Source of the DNA: Salvator merianae | Lineage: Eukaryota; Chordata; Lepidosauria; Squamata; Teiidae | DNA length: 64,000 nt | Assembly (NCBI GenBank): GCA_003586115.2 | Contig: QVOM02000025.1 | Location: 89,388,161 to 89,452,160 of the forward strand | Reading direction: 5' to 3' | Notes under the pieces: model-generated | The model's database searches: none | What the model was told of the DNA's origin: nothing | The model's input: only the letters and a program-made list of their open reading frames with translations | In this document: positions 22,974 through 33,701 of the stretch, one piece after another | Numbering within the stretch: the stretch's first letter is position 1 | Layout of the letters: every line of letters starts with the position of its first letter | Position numbers and translations under genes: made by a program

Positions 22974-23420
22974 AAGGACACTATTGATGGCTGCTAGAAT
23001 GGATGTCTAGATACCGCCTCTGGCTTGGAGGGACAGGCAGGATGCCTCTAAAGGCCATTGGCAGGGAGCTGAGAGCAGGTGAAGGTTTTGCCTTTGTCTT
23101 CTGCTTGAGATTCTCAGAATAAATTTGTGGGCCATCGTGTGAGACAGAATGCTGGACTAGATGGGCTACGGTCTGACTCAGCCTGGCTTCTCTTAATTCA
23201 TGAGGAAGAGTTGTATCAATGGTTGTTAGAAGAGATGCCTAGGTGCCATTCCAAGTTGAAGAGACAGGCAGGATACCTCTAAAGGCCATTGTCTTCTGCT
23301 TGTCTTGTGCCCTTCTGCTTGAGAAGACTCAGAAGATATTAGTGAGCCATGGTGTCAGACAGGAAGCTGGACTAGATGGGCTATGGCCTGATCCTGAAGG
23401 CCTCCTCTCATGTTCTTTTC
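22974..23420 (+). mobile_element. Two tandem CR1-a 3' ends
   Basis: Unit 1 (22974-23194) starts ATTGATGGCTGCTAGAATGG and ends GGCTTCTCTTAA with no full tail. Unit 2 (23195-23418) starts ATTCATGAGGAAG and ends CTCATGTTCTTT. The units abut through a shared ATTCATG boundary, as at 3477. Confidence 0.8.
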
Positions 23421-23426
23421 ACTTTA

Positions 23427-23928
23427 GGCCTTTTAGACTTTACACTAGTGAGCACTGGGACACTCACTAGTGCGGTGCTTCCATACCATGCACAGGCATG
23501 GTGATCCAGAGCAGACTACAGGCATGGTGATCCAGAGCAGACTACCATGCACAGGCATGGTGATCCAGAGCAGACTACAGCTGCTCCTGATCGTGACTTG
23601 CTGTGGAGCACAAAATCATGTTCCACAGCCGTTTCAGAAGCAACCAGCCTGTTTCCGATACACTGCATTCACACTTTCTGCTGGGTGCAAATGCAGAGCA
23701 AGTTTGACACAGCTGCAGCTGTGCAGTCGCGCCATTTGGCTGCAGCTGCGTAGTTGCACTGCACAGCTGCTGCTGCAGCTGTGACTGTGCAGTCGTGCTG
23801 CATTCCCAGTCACCATGCTGCCAGTATGGTCTAAGGCCTTGCAGTGCAAATGACTTTCACCCTGCAACATCTGTTCCACCTTAGAACAGGAGAATTATCC
23901 TGTTCCAAGGTGGAAAGTGCAAAAAGGC
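23427..23928. mobile_element. Family B foldback DNA transposon with internal tandem duplication
   Basis: Left end GGCCTTTTAGACTTTACACTAGTGAGC; right end CCAAGGTGGAAAGTGCAAAAAGGC. Near the left end a 26-36-bp segment containing AGGCATGGTGATCCAGAGCA is repeated three times (about 23488-23580). Central AGCTGCAGC palindromes are frequent. Target duplication unresolved. Confidence 0.7.
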
Positions 23929-24907
23929 GCTTCGTCTGCCCTATGTGCATGAATGTTGCACACTATCAGGAAGGGAGAAACTGTTACCACTGAGACCATA
24001 TTGTGGAGGGACACCAAATCCCACCAGCCTTGGTTAGCCGCGAGGCAATTTTACTCCTGCAGCACTGGGAGGTCTTCTTCCTCCTGATTCTACAATTTCT
24101 GTATTAATCTGGATGTGCGTTATGATTCAATTCCCATTTCTGGCTTACTGTTTTACTAGAAATAGGGCAGAAAGCACGTCATTGTAGGGGATCAAGAATC
24201 AACGTTACAAGAGCTCACTAGTTTGCCTTGGATACATGAGCATCAGGACTGGCTTTCCAGCTCTTCCATCAGCTTTAAAATGAATTATTCAGGCTGAAGT
24301 CCAAGAAAGAGGGCATTTACAGAAAAAGGCATTTGGATATATTACTTACGCAAGGCCCTACAATGTTTGTAGGTGGAAAGTAGCTGATAGCTCATTTGTC
24401 ACCTGCATTCTGACTGCTCTCCCTTCCTGCTTCTGCCATACCTGCTGAAGCCTAGAAGTGGAAGAAGCTTGTTGATGGAGCCTGCTGCATTTACGGCACC
24501 CTATTTGAGAGACCTGCCCAAGGCTGGCAGCTGTTTAGAGGGTGGGCTTCTTGATGGAGGGATCTTGCGGAGAAAAGCATGACCAAGCATCATGCATCTG
24601 GCTTGAATGCTAATATCTGCTGAAGTGCAGTTATGGGGGTTGTCAAACAGATGTGCAGCCCTTGTGCCATTTGACTGATGCCCTGCGCCCCATACAGATC
24701 TTGCCTGTGATGTCTTTTGTTTGGCTTTGAAGTTCAGATGTGCACTACCATCTCCACTCCTAGGTACCATTTGTTGTTATTAAAAATCACTGCCGAGCAC
24801 CTTGCCCTTGTAAGTCTCAGAGGCTGAAACAAGATGGCTGCCAGAACAAGTCATGTAAGTCCCATCTCTTGACAAAAGTGTGGCACCACAAAAAGAAATT
24901 GCTCAAG
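23929..24907. other. No recognisable gene
   Basis: No family signature found. Confidence 0.45.
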
Positions 24908-25077
24908 GAAGAAGAAGAAGGAGGAGGAGAAGAAGAAGAAGAAGAAGAAGAAGAAGAAGAAGAAGAAGAAGAAGAAGAAGAAGAAGAAGAAGAAGAAGAA
25001 GAAGAAGAAGAAGAAGAAGAAGAAATAGAAGAAGAAGAAGAAGAAGAAGAAGAAGAAGAAGGAGAGGAGGAGGAGGA
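24908..25077. repeat. (GAA)n microsatellite, tail of a SINE
   Basis: About 170 bases of nearly pure GAA with an interruption near 25024 and a GGA-rich end. It is the expanded tail of the adjacent reverse-strand SINE, whose other copies end in only three or four GAA (TTC) units. The poly-Glu, poly-Arg and poly-Leu frames are artefacts. Confidence 0.95.
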
Positions 25078-25361
25078 GGAATTTGGTTTTTATACCCCGT
25101 TTTTCTCGGCCGAAGCTGACTCAAAGCGGCTTACAAGGTTATTTTTTCGCCCGAAGGCTTACATCTAGCTATCTTCCGCATCACACAGTGTGATGCTCCC
25201 TATTCATCTACTTGCAATTACTTGCTTTCAAACAGCTAGGTTGACTGGAGCTAGAGGCCAGCAGAGGGCGCTCATCCCCTCTAAACGGCAGACAGGGGCC
25301 TCGAACTCTGATCCTCCTACTGAAAGATCAGTGCCTTAGCCTTCTGCGCCACCGTGCCTCC
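25078..25361 (-). mobile_element. tRNA-derived SINE with GAA tail (family S1, copy a)
   Basis: On the minus strand: head GGAGGCACGGTGGCGCAG, B box GTTCGAGGC, a body with a GCATCACACTGTGTGATGC palindrome, then a 3' part GTAAGCCGCTTTGAGTCAGC and GGGGTATAAAAACC before the GAA/TTC tail. The 3' part resembles the end shared by Sauria-type SINEs and Bov-B LINEs, which would supply the reverse transcriptase (inference from memory of those families). Confidence 0.9.
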
Positions 25362-25974
25362 AAGGCTGGTTGGCCTTCTCCCCTCAATGTTCCTCATGTG
25401 TTCCTCCTGAAGCTGCTTGTTTGGTGGAAGAGGACAACCATCCCAGACCGAAGGAGTGCAACCATTCCTCTTTAGTCCTAGACTTCAGCCGTCTTTGGCA
25501 AGTCTAATCTTTCTGAGGGTTATCTTCAAGTGGACATTTTACACTCTTCCTGTTCTGAACCCTCTTGTTTCTATTTTGTCTCTTTTAACAGAATTTGTTT
25601 GATGACCAAGTCAAGTTGGACTTCAAATGCAAGCAATAAATCACAGCTCAGCTGTGTTAGCTGATGTCTTCCTGACATTCAGGTGCAAGTAACTGCTTCT
25701 GCTTTGTTCTGTACTGAATATATGAAGACTCTGATATCTAATAGATTTCTTAACGTAAAATTTGGATTGTGAGATTTGAATTTGCATAATTATGCTGACA
25801 TGATATTCTGGTATTTATGAGGTACCTGCTGTAGGCATATCTTTTCACTCAGGATTTCCCTGTGTGATTGGTCATCTTTCCTGACACATTCTGCTTTTAA
25901 TTTGCTTTTAATCAATTGTATTGCCTAATGTGTTTTATTATTGTTTTAAAGCTATATTTTTGTAGTTTAAGAAG
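25362..25974. other. No recognisable gene
   Basis: AT-rich unassigned sequence. Confidence 0.45.
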
Positions 25975-26181
25975 GTCTCCCCAGAGGTATTGAACAACTA
26001 TTGCTCAGTCACTAATATGCGCTTCCTGGGCAGGGCTCTGAAGAGAGGACTGGTAACTCAGCTGCAAGAATGCTTGGAGGAAATGAGTTATCTGGACCTA
26101 TTTCAGACTGATTTCAAGTCTAGTCATGGCACTGAGATGACCTAGGTTGCCTTGGCTGTTTACCTTCAGGATATGTTCAGA
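25975..26181 (+). pseudogene. L2 LINE fragment, N-terminal reverse-transcriptase motifs
   Basis: Translates to LGRALKRGLVTQLQECLEEM then YLDLFQTDFKSSHGTEMT, which fits the L2 segment with the pattern LGKVVERVVAxQLQxFLE...DPFQSGFRxGxGTETAL. It contains a stop after GTEMT. The copy is cut by the MITE at 26182. A later L2 polymerase segment at 28090-28285 may belong to the same original insertion. Confidence 0.7.
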
Positions 26182-26392
26182 CAGCGGCGGCCCGTGACTT
26201 TAACGGCGGGTGTTCGTGCCCCGTGCCCCATGCACCATGGCTGTTCATGGGGGCTCCGGGCCTCTGTACTGCCACAGCAGGTCGCTTAGCGATCTGCTGT
26301 GGCAGTACGGAGGCCCAGAGGCCCTGCAAACAGCCATGGCATGCAGGGCACGGGGTGCGAACACCTGCCCTTAAAGTCACAGGCCGTTGCTG
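26182..26392. mobile_element. Family A hAT-like palindromic MITE (copy A3)
   Basis: 211-bp foldback, CAGCGGCGGCCCGTGAC to GTCACAGGCCGTTGCTG. The flanking TGTTCAGA is duplicated exactly on both sides (8 of 8), the size generated by hAT transposases. Arms meet at a GGTCGCTTAGCGATC centre. It lies within L2 sequence. Confidence 0.95.
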
Positions 26393-27054
26393 TGTTCAGA
26401 CTAGCATTTAGGGTCACATTCACGGCAAATTTGAAAGGGAGAGGGGGTCCAGACTGTAAATAAAAAAATAAGGCCCACAGGAACCCATCAGACAATTGGC
26501 CAATCAGAGGCAACAGCAGCAACAGCAGCAGCACCACTGTGGGCCAGAGCAGAGAGCAGAAGAGAAGCTGCTGCTAGCAAAAGCTGCAGCCAGAAGCCGC
26601 AAGTGATTCCTTGCCAGCAGCTGGGCAGAGTTTCCTGCTTTGAACTCACTTCTAATTAAGCAAATCTTAGAGAAGGAAGCTGAATCTGAAACTAAAAAAA
26701 TTACTCGTATCCTGCCTTCTTTAGAAATGTACTTAAAAAGCACAGTAGACCCATATAGTAATGCAGAGTGGGGAGAGAATGAGTTTTCATTCCTCTACCA
26801 AACTGAAATTCATTTAACAATTTCATTTGCATTTCCTTTTGTTTCTCCCTGAAAACCTGGGAGTTAAGGAGTTAAATAGGAGGAAACCGCTTGAGCAAAG
26901 AAGCAGGAATTTCCTACCCAGCGGCCAATTAGTGAGCAGCACCCCTTGCAGTCATGGTAGGTTGCATGTTGAAGTGTATAGGTTGCACTTCAGGTAAGCT
27001 TTGAGCCATATATTTGAGTAAATGTGTTTGGAAGGCTTTTTTTGTGTGCATAGG
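26393..27054. other. No recognisable gene
   Basis: Contains a short CAGCAGCAACAG run near 26513-26535. No exon supported. Confidence 0.45.
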
Positions 27055-28028
27055 AATTCATAGAATCATAGAATCATAGAATCATAGAATCATAGAGTTG
27101 GAAGGGACCTCTAGGGTCATCGAGTCCAACCCCCTGCTCAATGCAGGATTCACTAAAGCATCCCAGACAGATAACTGTCCAGCCTCTCCTTGAAGACCTC
27201 CAGCGAAGGAGAGCCTACCACCTCCTGTGGCAACCTGTTCCAATGACTGATTGCCCTTACGGTCAGGAAGTTTTTCCTAATATCTAGCCTGTATCTACTC
27301 CCTTGAAGTTTCATCCCATTGTTTCTAGTCCTTCCTTCTTGCGCAACTGAGAATAGGGCCAATCCTTCTGCACTGTGACAGCCCTTCAGATACTTGGAAA
27401 CAGCTATCATGTCTCCTCTCAGTCTTCTCTTCTGCAGGCTAAACATTCCTAGGTCCTTTAACCTTTCCTCGTAGGACATGGTTTGCAGACCACTCACCAT
27501 TTTGGTCGCCCTTCTCTGAACTTGTTCCAGTTTGTCAATGTCTTTTTTAAACTGGGGTGCCCAGAACTGGACACAATACTCCAGATGAGGTCTGACCAAG
27601 GAAGAGTAAAGTGGGACAATTACTTCTCGTGATCTAGACTCTATACTCCTCTTGATACAGCCCAGGATGGTATTTGCCTTTTTTGCCGCTGCATCACACT
27701 GTTGACTCATGTTTAATCTGTGATCTACTAGTACACCCAGATCCTTTTTACATGTGCTGCTGCTCAGCGAGATTCCCCCCATTCTGTATTGGATATTGTC
27801 ATTTTTCTTACCCAGATGTAAAACTTTGCATTTCTCCCTGTTAAATGTCATTCTGTTAGCTTCAGCCCACTGTTCAAGCTTGTCCAAATCCTTTTGAATC
27901 CTCTCCTTCTCCTCCCTAGTGTTAGCAACCCCTCCTAGCTTTGTGTCATCTGCAAATTTGATCAGCGTCCCCTCGACACCTTCATCCAGATCGTTTATAA
28001 AAATGTTGAACAGCAATGGGCCCAATTA
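27055..28028 (-). mobile_element. CR1-b LINE, 5' truncated, young copy
   Basis: The element reads on the minus strand from a truncation inside the polymerase domain (28028) to an (ATAGAATC) tail of about five units (27057-27100). It carries the open frame described separately and the conserved 3' end GTTGGAAGGGACCTCTAGGG. Because about 290 codons are uninterrupted, it is the best-preserved LINE in the window. Confidence 0.95.
27153..28025 (-). CDS. Partial CR1 reverse transcriptase, C-terminal half (290 codons)
   Basis: Encodes the C-terminal part of the CR1 ORF2 protein, which in intact elements has an APE endonuclease and a reverse transcriptase that prime cDNA on nicked chromosomal DNA. 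Residues 1-14 (MGPLLFNIFINDLD) are the conserved segment just before the catalytic box. The box itself is FADD at residues 24-27, carrying the two metal-binding aspartates. FNREKCKVLHLG at 61-72 is the next conserved block. The rest (LEQVQRRATKMVSGLQ, LRGDMIAVSKYLKG, SHWNRLPQEVVGSPSLEVF) is the thumb and C-terminal region. The endonuclease and first polymerase motifs are missing because of 5' truncation, and the listed Met is simply the first in frame, not a true start. It cannot be an active enzyme alone. Confidence 0.95.
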   Translation of the reverse strand: MGPLLFNIFINDLDEGVEGTLIKFADDTKLGGVANTREEKERIQKDLDKLEQWAEANRMTFNREKCKVLHLGKKNDNIQYRMGGISLSSSTCKKDLGVLVDHRLNMSQQCDAAAKKANTILGCIKRSIESRSREVIVPLYSSLVRPHLEYCVQFWAPQFKKDIDKLEQVQRRATKMVSGLQTMSYEERLKDLGMFSLQKRRLRGDMIAVSKYLKGCHSAEGLALFSVAQEGRTRNNGMKLQGSRYRLDIRKNFLTVRAISHWNRLPQEVVGSPSLEVFKERLDSYLSGML

Positions 28029-28089
28029 TGTATGTAAGAATTATGCATGTAGGAATTGTAAGCATAGGAATTATCATTCCTACTGAGGT

Positions 28090-28285
28090 GGTTTTAAAAA
28101 TTCCAGTATGATCATACCCTCATTGGGAGAGAGATGGAGACAATGTTTCTCCGATGTTTTCCTTGATCTCTTGGTGACTTTTGGTACCATTGACCATGGT
28201 ATCCTCCTAGAAAGGCTTCAGGGACTAAGCGTTGGAAGCACGGTATTGCAGTGGTTTTGCTCCTACCACTGAGGATGTTATTAGA
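28090..28285 (+). pseudogene. L2 LINE fragment, polymerase motif 'LLDLSAAFDTVDH' region
   Basis: Translates to VFLDLLVTFGTIDHGILLERL followed by GSTVLQWFC, a mutated form of the L2 box LLDLSAAFDTVDHxILL. In the original element it would lie a short distance downstream of the 25975-26181 fragment. The 1.9 kb between them contains MITE A3 and the CR1-b copy, so both may be later insertions into one L2. The stretch 26393-27054 is not explained by this model. Confidence 0.65.
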
Positions 28286-28293
28286 TAGTAATC

Positions 28294-28872
28294 ACAGGGT
28301 TATTGGTCTATAGAATTTTCTACCAGATGAGATGGTGACAGTAACCAGCCTGGATCGCTTTATAAAAGGATTAGACAAATTCATAGAGGACAGGTGTATC
28401 AATTGCTACTAGAATGGATCCTTAGGTATCACCTCCAGGTTCAAGAGACAAGCAGGATGCCTCTAAAGGCCATTTGAAGAGAGTCAAGAGAAGGTGAAGG
28501 TTTTGCCTTTATCTTCTACTTAAGAATGCCCAGAAGCAATTGGTGGGCCACTGTGAGAGACAGGATGCTGGACTAGATGGGTTGTAGCCTGATTCAGCAG
28601 AGCTCATCTTATGTTCTTATAGAATTGGACAAATTCATGGAGGACAGGGGTATCAATGGCTACTAAAATTAAAGCCTAGGTACTGCCTCCAGGTTGGAGG
28701 GACATGCAGGTTGCCTCCAAAGGCCATTTGCAGGTTTGAGAATAGGTGAAGGTTTTACCTTCGTCTTCTGCTTGAGATGCCCAGAAGCAATTGGTGGACT
28801 GTTATGTGAGATGGGATGCTGGACTAGATGGGCTGTGGCCTGATCCAGCAGAGCTCCTCTTATGTTCTTATG
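28294..28872 (+). mobile_element. CR1-a end of ORF plus two tandem 3' units
   Basis: Starts with the ORF end (GGGTTATTGGTCTATAGAAT, as in the copies at 10650 and 63655), then a 3' unit ending CTTATGTTCTTATAG at about 28621, then a second unit starting AATTGGACAAATTCATGG and ending CTTATGTTCTTATG. Here the second unit begins a few bases upstream of ATTCATGGAGG, so unit boundaries vary between loci. Confidence 0.85.
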
Positions 28873-29888
28873 TAAGGCTTCTCAGCAGCATTTCTGCAAA
28901 GCAGGGAGATCATACAAACCTAACCCAGTGAAATAGGAACTTCAAATGTCATTTGCTCAAATGTGCACAAATATGAACGGCATGTTCAGACTGTACAAGA
29001 TTCACCCAGAAGTCAGAAAATGTGAACACAGTTTCTGTTCCTTCCACAGAGTCAGCAAATGTGACTTGAACAGGTCTGAATGCAAGTGAAAATGATAACA
29101 GTTTAACTAGCAGAGCTTTTTTTAAACAGGAAAAAAAATAATAAAGGCACCAAACAGATGGTAATCTACAAAGAAATAAAAGAAAAAGGAAAGAAGTTCA
29201 CATTAGCAATGAAACCACCAAACAAATATGGAGAGTTGTAAAAGCAAGGAAAGAAAAGGCTGATGGCCTAATTAATGAGAAGAGAAAAGTTAAAATAACA
29301 GCTACAAAAACAGGGGAAATGTTCATATTGAGCAGTAAAGTTCTCATTCCAAAACTGCCGGCACCAGGCAAATGATGGGGGTGAGAAATTTTACAAGTCA
29401 GTAGGGGGTTTCATCTGGATGGGAATTAGATATTTCCCAAAGGTAGCATTGCGGGGTGAAGTTTGGGTGAGAGAGCTTCACATGAAAAACAGCAGGTTTT
29501 ACAAGACCGCGATGTCTCAGAACTGAAATATGAGAAGTGGAATAACAGATCTTTGATCCTCTAGTTTCTTCCAGGGATTGGTGAGAAATTCAAGAGTATC
29601 ATGTTTCCACTACTTTAATGGAGAAACCAGTGAGGAGAGGATGGCAAATGTAGGGTCTGTCTGCACTGATCTCTCTGTAGTCTGCACCAGTGGACCTGGA
29701 CCAGACTGGTTCACTGGTTTTGGACCATCCCAGCCCCGTCCCAGCCATGAAGTTGAATTTTCTTTCCAAGCCTTGGAGTCACTGGGGGACCCATTTCAGC
29801 AACGCAATTTGATGCTTGGATACCAAAATGCCCCCCCCCCCGTAATTCTGAACACGGAGGCATGCCGTCTGACATGCATACTTCTGTG
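28873..29888. other. No gene seen
   Basis: 29100-29340 is A-rich and could be an old LINE coding remnant, but no motif is decisive. 29830-29840 is a C run. Confidence 0.4.
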
Positions 29889-30065
29889 CAGCAGTGGCCA
29901 TTGGCTTTAAGCCTGGGTGTTCGCGCCCCATGCAAAGCGCTCTGTGGCTGTTCGCAGGACCTCAGGGCCTCTGTACTGCTGCAGCGCCTGAAGGCCCCAC
30001 GAACAGCCACGGCGCGCTTTGCATGCAGTGCGAACACCCGGGCTTAAAGCCAGCGGACACCACTG
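29889..30065. mobile_element. Family A hAT-like palindromic MITE (copy A4)
   Basis: 177-bp foldback with ends CAGCAGTGGCC and GGACACCACTG and arms through GCTTTAAGCC and GGGTGTTCGCGCC. CTTCTGTG is duplicated exactly on both sides. The loop is shorter than in A2 or A3. Confidence 0.95.
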
Positions 30066-30073
30066 CTTCTGTG

Positions 30074-30647
30074 TTCTGAATCATGGTCTGCTGGTCCACA
30101 GGTAGTATAGAATTAATTACATATAAAATCCAAAAATTGAAAAATATTAGATTAAAATATTTTTTCCAGATATATAGGACCATCTCTTTCTTAACAATAA
30201 TGAAAAGGCTAAGGCTATGTTACCTCTTTTTACGTTGCTAAAATCTTTGGTAAAATAGTATTGCTTCATAAATTGCTATATTAAAATTGTATGATTATGG
30301 ATTATCACTAAACTTATATATAAATGTATTCTAATTTTTAAATTATAAATATCATTTCTATATTGCTATAATAATTCATAAAAGTAATGAATAGAGTTAT
30401 ATATAGTTTCTTATGTGTTTTTGTTTTTAACATATGTATTACTATTTGTATTATAGAAATAAATTAAATTAAAAATCAATCAATAATCTCGATCAGAGTC
30501 TCACAGATCTGGATTACGCTCCATGCAGTACAGATGGAGAGTACCAGTGGGCCAGTGAGACTCAGAGGTGAACTTTGTGGCTCCTTACTACAGATTAAAG
30601 GTAAGTGCACAAAACATAAACTGTAAGCTTTATTCCATACTGTACAA
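30074..30647. other. AT-rich, no gene seen
   Basis: Very AT-rich between about 30110 and 30480. No repeat family recognised. Confidence 0.5.
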
Positions 30648-30772
30648 TTGCTCAGTGGTAGAGCAATTGCCTGGGCAGCAGAGACTTGCCAGTTCAATCC
30701 TTGGTGTGCTCCAGAAGACATTAATGGCACGGCTTTTGCATCTGCCAAGAAAACTGCAGGGAGGTGTTAACA
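30648..30772 (+). mobile_element. Single tRNA-derived SINE (family S2)
   Basis: Head GCTCAGTGGTAGAGCAATTG, B box GTTCAATCC, end CCAAGAAAACTGCAGGGAGG. Single unit in plus orientation, unlike the tandem arrays at 14341 and 19381. The MITE at 30775 starts two bases after it. Confidence 0.8.
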
Positions 30773-30774
30773 GT

Positions 30775-30954
30775 GGCCCTTTCTGCACTTGGCCTTATTG
30801 TGGATTATATCCCAGAACAGGGACCTACTATCCACATGCTAATGCAAACTATGAAAAGTCTTGCCCAGGGCCTACCATAGTCTGCACTAGCATGCAGATG
30901 GCAAGTCCCTATTCTGAGATATAATCTGGAATAAGTCCAAGTGCAGAAAGGGCC
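30775..30954. mobile_element. Family D 180-bp palindromic MITE (copy D3)
   Basis: Exactly 180 bp. Ends GGCCCTTTCTGCACTTGG and CCAAGTGCAGAAAGGGCC are perfect inverted repeats over 18 bp. Flanks AGT and AGA match at 2 of 3. Confidence 0.85.
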
Positions 30955-31142
30955 AGAGTCTCCAGAAGTTGTCTCCAAGTCAAGAAGAAGAAGAATATAG
31001 ACTATACATAGGACGTCACAAATGAACATGCACAGAACATCACAAGTTCCTATAAAAAGTCTCACTCGAATCTGTGGGCTGGTTAACTGAATATTTTATG
31101 TCTAGGGCTGCATCTATCTGCAGTGTTAGGGGTGACTCAGAG

Positions 31143-31870
31143 GGCCTGTCCACACTTGCAACGAGCAAGCATGAAGGGTGCTTTCTAGCCAAGTGCATCT
31201 GCACCTTGCAAAGGCCCAAGCGGCCAGGAACAGGCTACATCTGCTCCTGATCAGTATTACCTGTGGAGCACTAAATAGTGCTTCACAACCTTCCTGGAAA
31301 GGTGTATTCACACTTACCTGGCATTGCCGTGTCCAGGCCGATGTGATGGAATGATCACACATGTGCGATCGGGGCATCGCATGGCCCGGATCGCACAGGC
31401 CCAATCAGGTGATCATCCCTGTGTGCATCTGCACACTGCATAGCACTGCCAGTCACCAAGGCAATGGCCATACACTTCCTGGCTGTTCCATGGTGAGAAT
31501 CAGGCACAGCTACCGGTAGCCAGCTTCAGGTAAGGTTTCCGGCCATGCAGTGCAAACAGTGTCCACGCTGCAAGGTCCATTCCATGTTAGAATAGAATAA
31601 TTATCCAATCGCGCAGGCCCGATCAGGTGATCATGCCTGTACACACCTGCGTGCTGTGTAGCACTGCCAGTTGCCATGGCAACTGCCATACACTTCCTGG
31701 CCTTAGAGCCCCTGGAGAACCCATTTTGGCGGTGCAATTTGGTGTGCTGCCAAAATGGGTCCCCCTGCTAAATCAGAACAGAGAAGCATGTGCCCTTTGG
31801 CATGCCTCCCTGGGCTAGTTTACTCATGAGTAGGACATAAGTCAACCTTTTTTAAAAGAGTCATTGCTAT
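31143..31870. mobile_element. Composite of family B-like foldback fragments
   Basis: Starts GGCCTGTCCACACTTGCAACG, contains a second end-like sequence GTATTCACACTTACC at about 31307, two copies of a CCCGATCAGGTGATCAT block (about 31398 and 31619), and a TAGAATAGAATAATTATCC arm near 31590. It looks like two or more nested or recombined elements; exact boundaries are not resolvable by eye. Confidence 0.45.
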
Positions 31871-32252
31871 CTCAGTCTAGAAGGCCATTTTGGAACACCT
31901 AGAGCAGTATACGCTCCATCCATTGTGGATGCAATGTTCTAGCAGGGAGCATGGCCACTCTGTTTCACACCACAGTACAGAAGAGAGAGACCCAAAGAGT
32001 TCTAGGTCTTGCACTATGCCAGGATACTGGTAAGTGCAAAAATGCCCAAGCCATAGTGAACTACAGGTCCCAGGATTCCTCTCCAAGCACTCTATGCTAG
32101 CCCCAACAAGCTGGCATGAAGCATGATAGAGGTGAATGCTGGCGACCATAGTTCAGGAGCATCCAGAGGGCTGCAATTGTGCATCTTAAATATAAAACCT
32201 CCATAGCCCTTAGCTTCTGGGAATCAACCCCCTGCTTCCTGTTACAATGAGT
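31871..32252. other. No gene seen
   Basis: 31880-32050 ends with GGTAAGTGCAAAAATGCCC, an end-like sequence of the foldback group. Its partner end is not clear. Confidence 0.4.
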
Positions 32253-32564
32253 TAGGGATGTGCAAATTTCAATTCACATGTGAAAATTATTACAAAATTT
32301 CATTTTCACAAATTTTCGTATTTACAGTTTTCAAATGAAACAAAACAGAAAATGAAATATTCATTGAATTTTCACATTTTTGTTGTTTAAACCATGAAAA
32401 TGGCATTTTTCAATGGCATTTTCAATGGGGAAAGCATTGCAAAAATTGTGAATGTGAACAATGCATTTTTTGACACTAAAATTTGCTAATGAAATAAAAA
32501 TACAGATTTTGATTCGAAAGCAAATTGAAAATGATTTTTATTTTTTTTTAATGGCACATCCCTA
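32253..32564. mobile_element. AT-rich hAT-like non-autonomous transposon
   Basis: Ends TAGGGATGTGC and GCACATCCCTA are perfect 11-bp inverted repeats, flanked by CAATGAGT on both sides (32245-32252 and 32565-32572, 8 of 8). The 312-bp interior is very AT-rich, with recurring GAAAAT, AATTTTC and TTTTCA words and no coding potential. The duplication size and terminal repeats fit the hAT superfamily. Confidence 0.9.
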
Positions 32565-32572
32565 CAATGAGT

Positions 32573-33432
32573 AGCTCTTTTCTGTACTTTTCCAACTTGG
32601 CAATGTCAATCCCCAAGTGTATATAACATTCTAAAAGTAGCTGCACCATCGATCTATAATGTGGCATAAGGATGCTGTCTGGTTCTAAATAGAACCCAGA
32701 AAGAGCAACTGCCGCTTTTTGCCTATATTTAAAAGGTCCCACAAAGATGAAACTGCTTCTATTTTGTACTGCTCAGAAAAACTTTAATGGCCTTTCTCTT
32801 AAGGGCCGCTGTGGCTATCAGAATTTTTGCAGGGGGTGGGGAGGGAACGTCCCTTTTAAATGCAAAAGCCTGCATGAATTCTAGACCTGTAAGGTCAGAG
32901 TCGATTTGCTTGTGATCTTTGAAAATATTGCTGCTGGGGTCAAAGAAAGCAATAGGAATTCAATGGCCATGAAGTGCTTTGTCTGTTCCAGAAGGGCTTT
33001 TGAGAGAACTTTCTCTTAGAGACAAAAAGCTGGAGCGACAATGCCAGAAACAGGTGTGAAGAACAAGAATGAGCCGAGTTTAAGCTCAGATAATACTGGC
33101 ATCTGTCAGATTGGACGCCTTTCAGAAACGGAGAACTAGGCCAGGAGCAGAATGAATTGAGAGCAAACAAAGAATTGTGCTGTGAGCCGTTGTGAAACAG
33201 CAGCACTTGCAAGGCCTTGATGATGGGGCTTGTTAACCATAGTGCTGTGTAGAGGGTTCGATTCTCCAATTCATTGCCTATCTGGCTTGGGGAAAAAAAA
33301 AAATTCTTTGCCTCTGAGAGTCCGTCCTTTCAAGGGCCACAAACGTTTCCTCAAAACACTTTATCTTCCCTTCAAAGTTAACAATATCTGCAAACCTGTC
33401 CCCACTTCTTTATATCAAATATACCCTCAAGC
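32573..33432. other. No recognisable gene
   Basis: No motif recognised. A short A run lies at about 33291. Confidence 0.45.
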
Positions 33433-33698
33433 TTTGGCTGGGTTCACATATAGGAAAAAAAAGCAGCTCAGAGATGTTAGCGTGTGACGCTCATGTTCTC
33501 ATTCCAGCTCTAATCCACCTTTTCTAGCCTAGAATGTTAATGAGACAGGGGAGGGCCAGACTGGTGTGTGAACAATCCCATCTGCAGACAATCCCATCAG
33601 CCCATCTCTGAGGCTGTCCTCACACATAGCAAAAAAAGGCAGTTCCAAAGCAGCTTACGGACGGTAGCAACTGGCACCCTATATTATCATTCCATCTC
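33433..33698. repeat. Fragments of the 33878-type MITE
   Basis: Two partial copies: GGCTGGGTTCACATATAGG at about 33439 and GGCTGTCCTCACACATAGC at about 33607, each followed by an A-rich stretch and GGTAGC or TTCTCAT words also present at 33878-34120. Confidence 0.55.
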
Positions 33699-33701
33699 TA
33701 A

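Noticed and set aside
24869..25168. Poly-Glu, poly-Arg and poly-Leu frames
   Set aside because: Three frames of one (GAA)n tract; no protein evidence.
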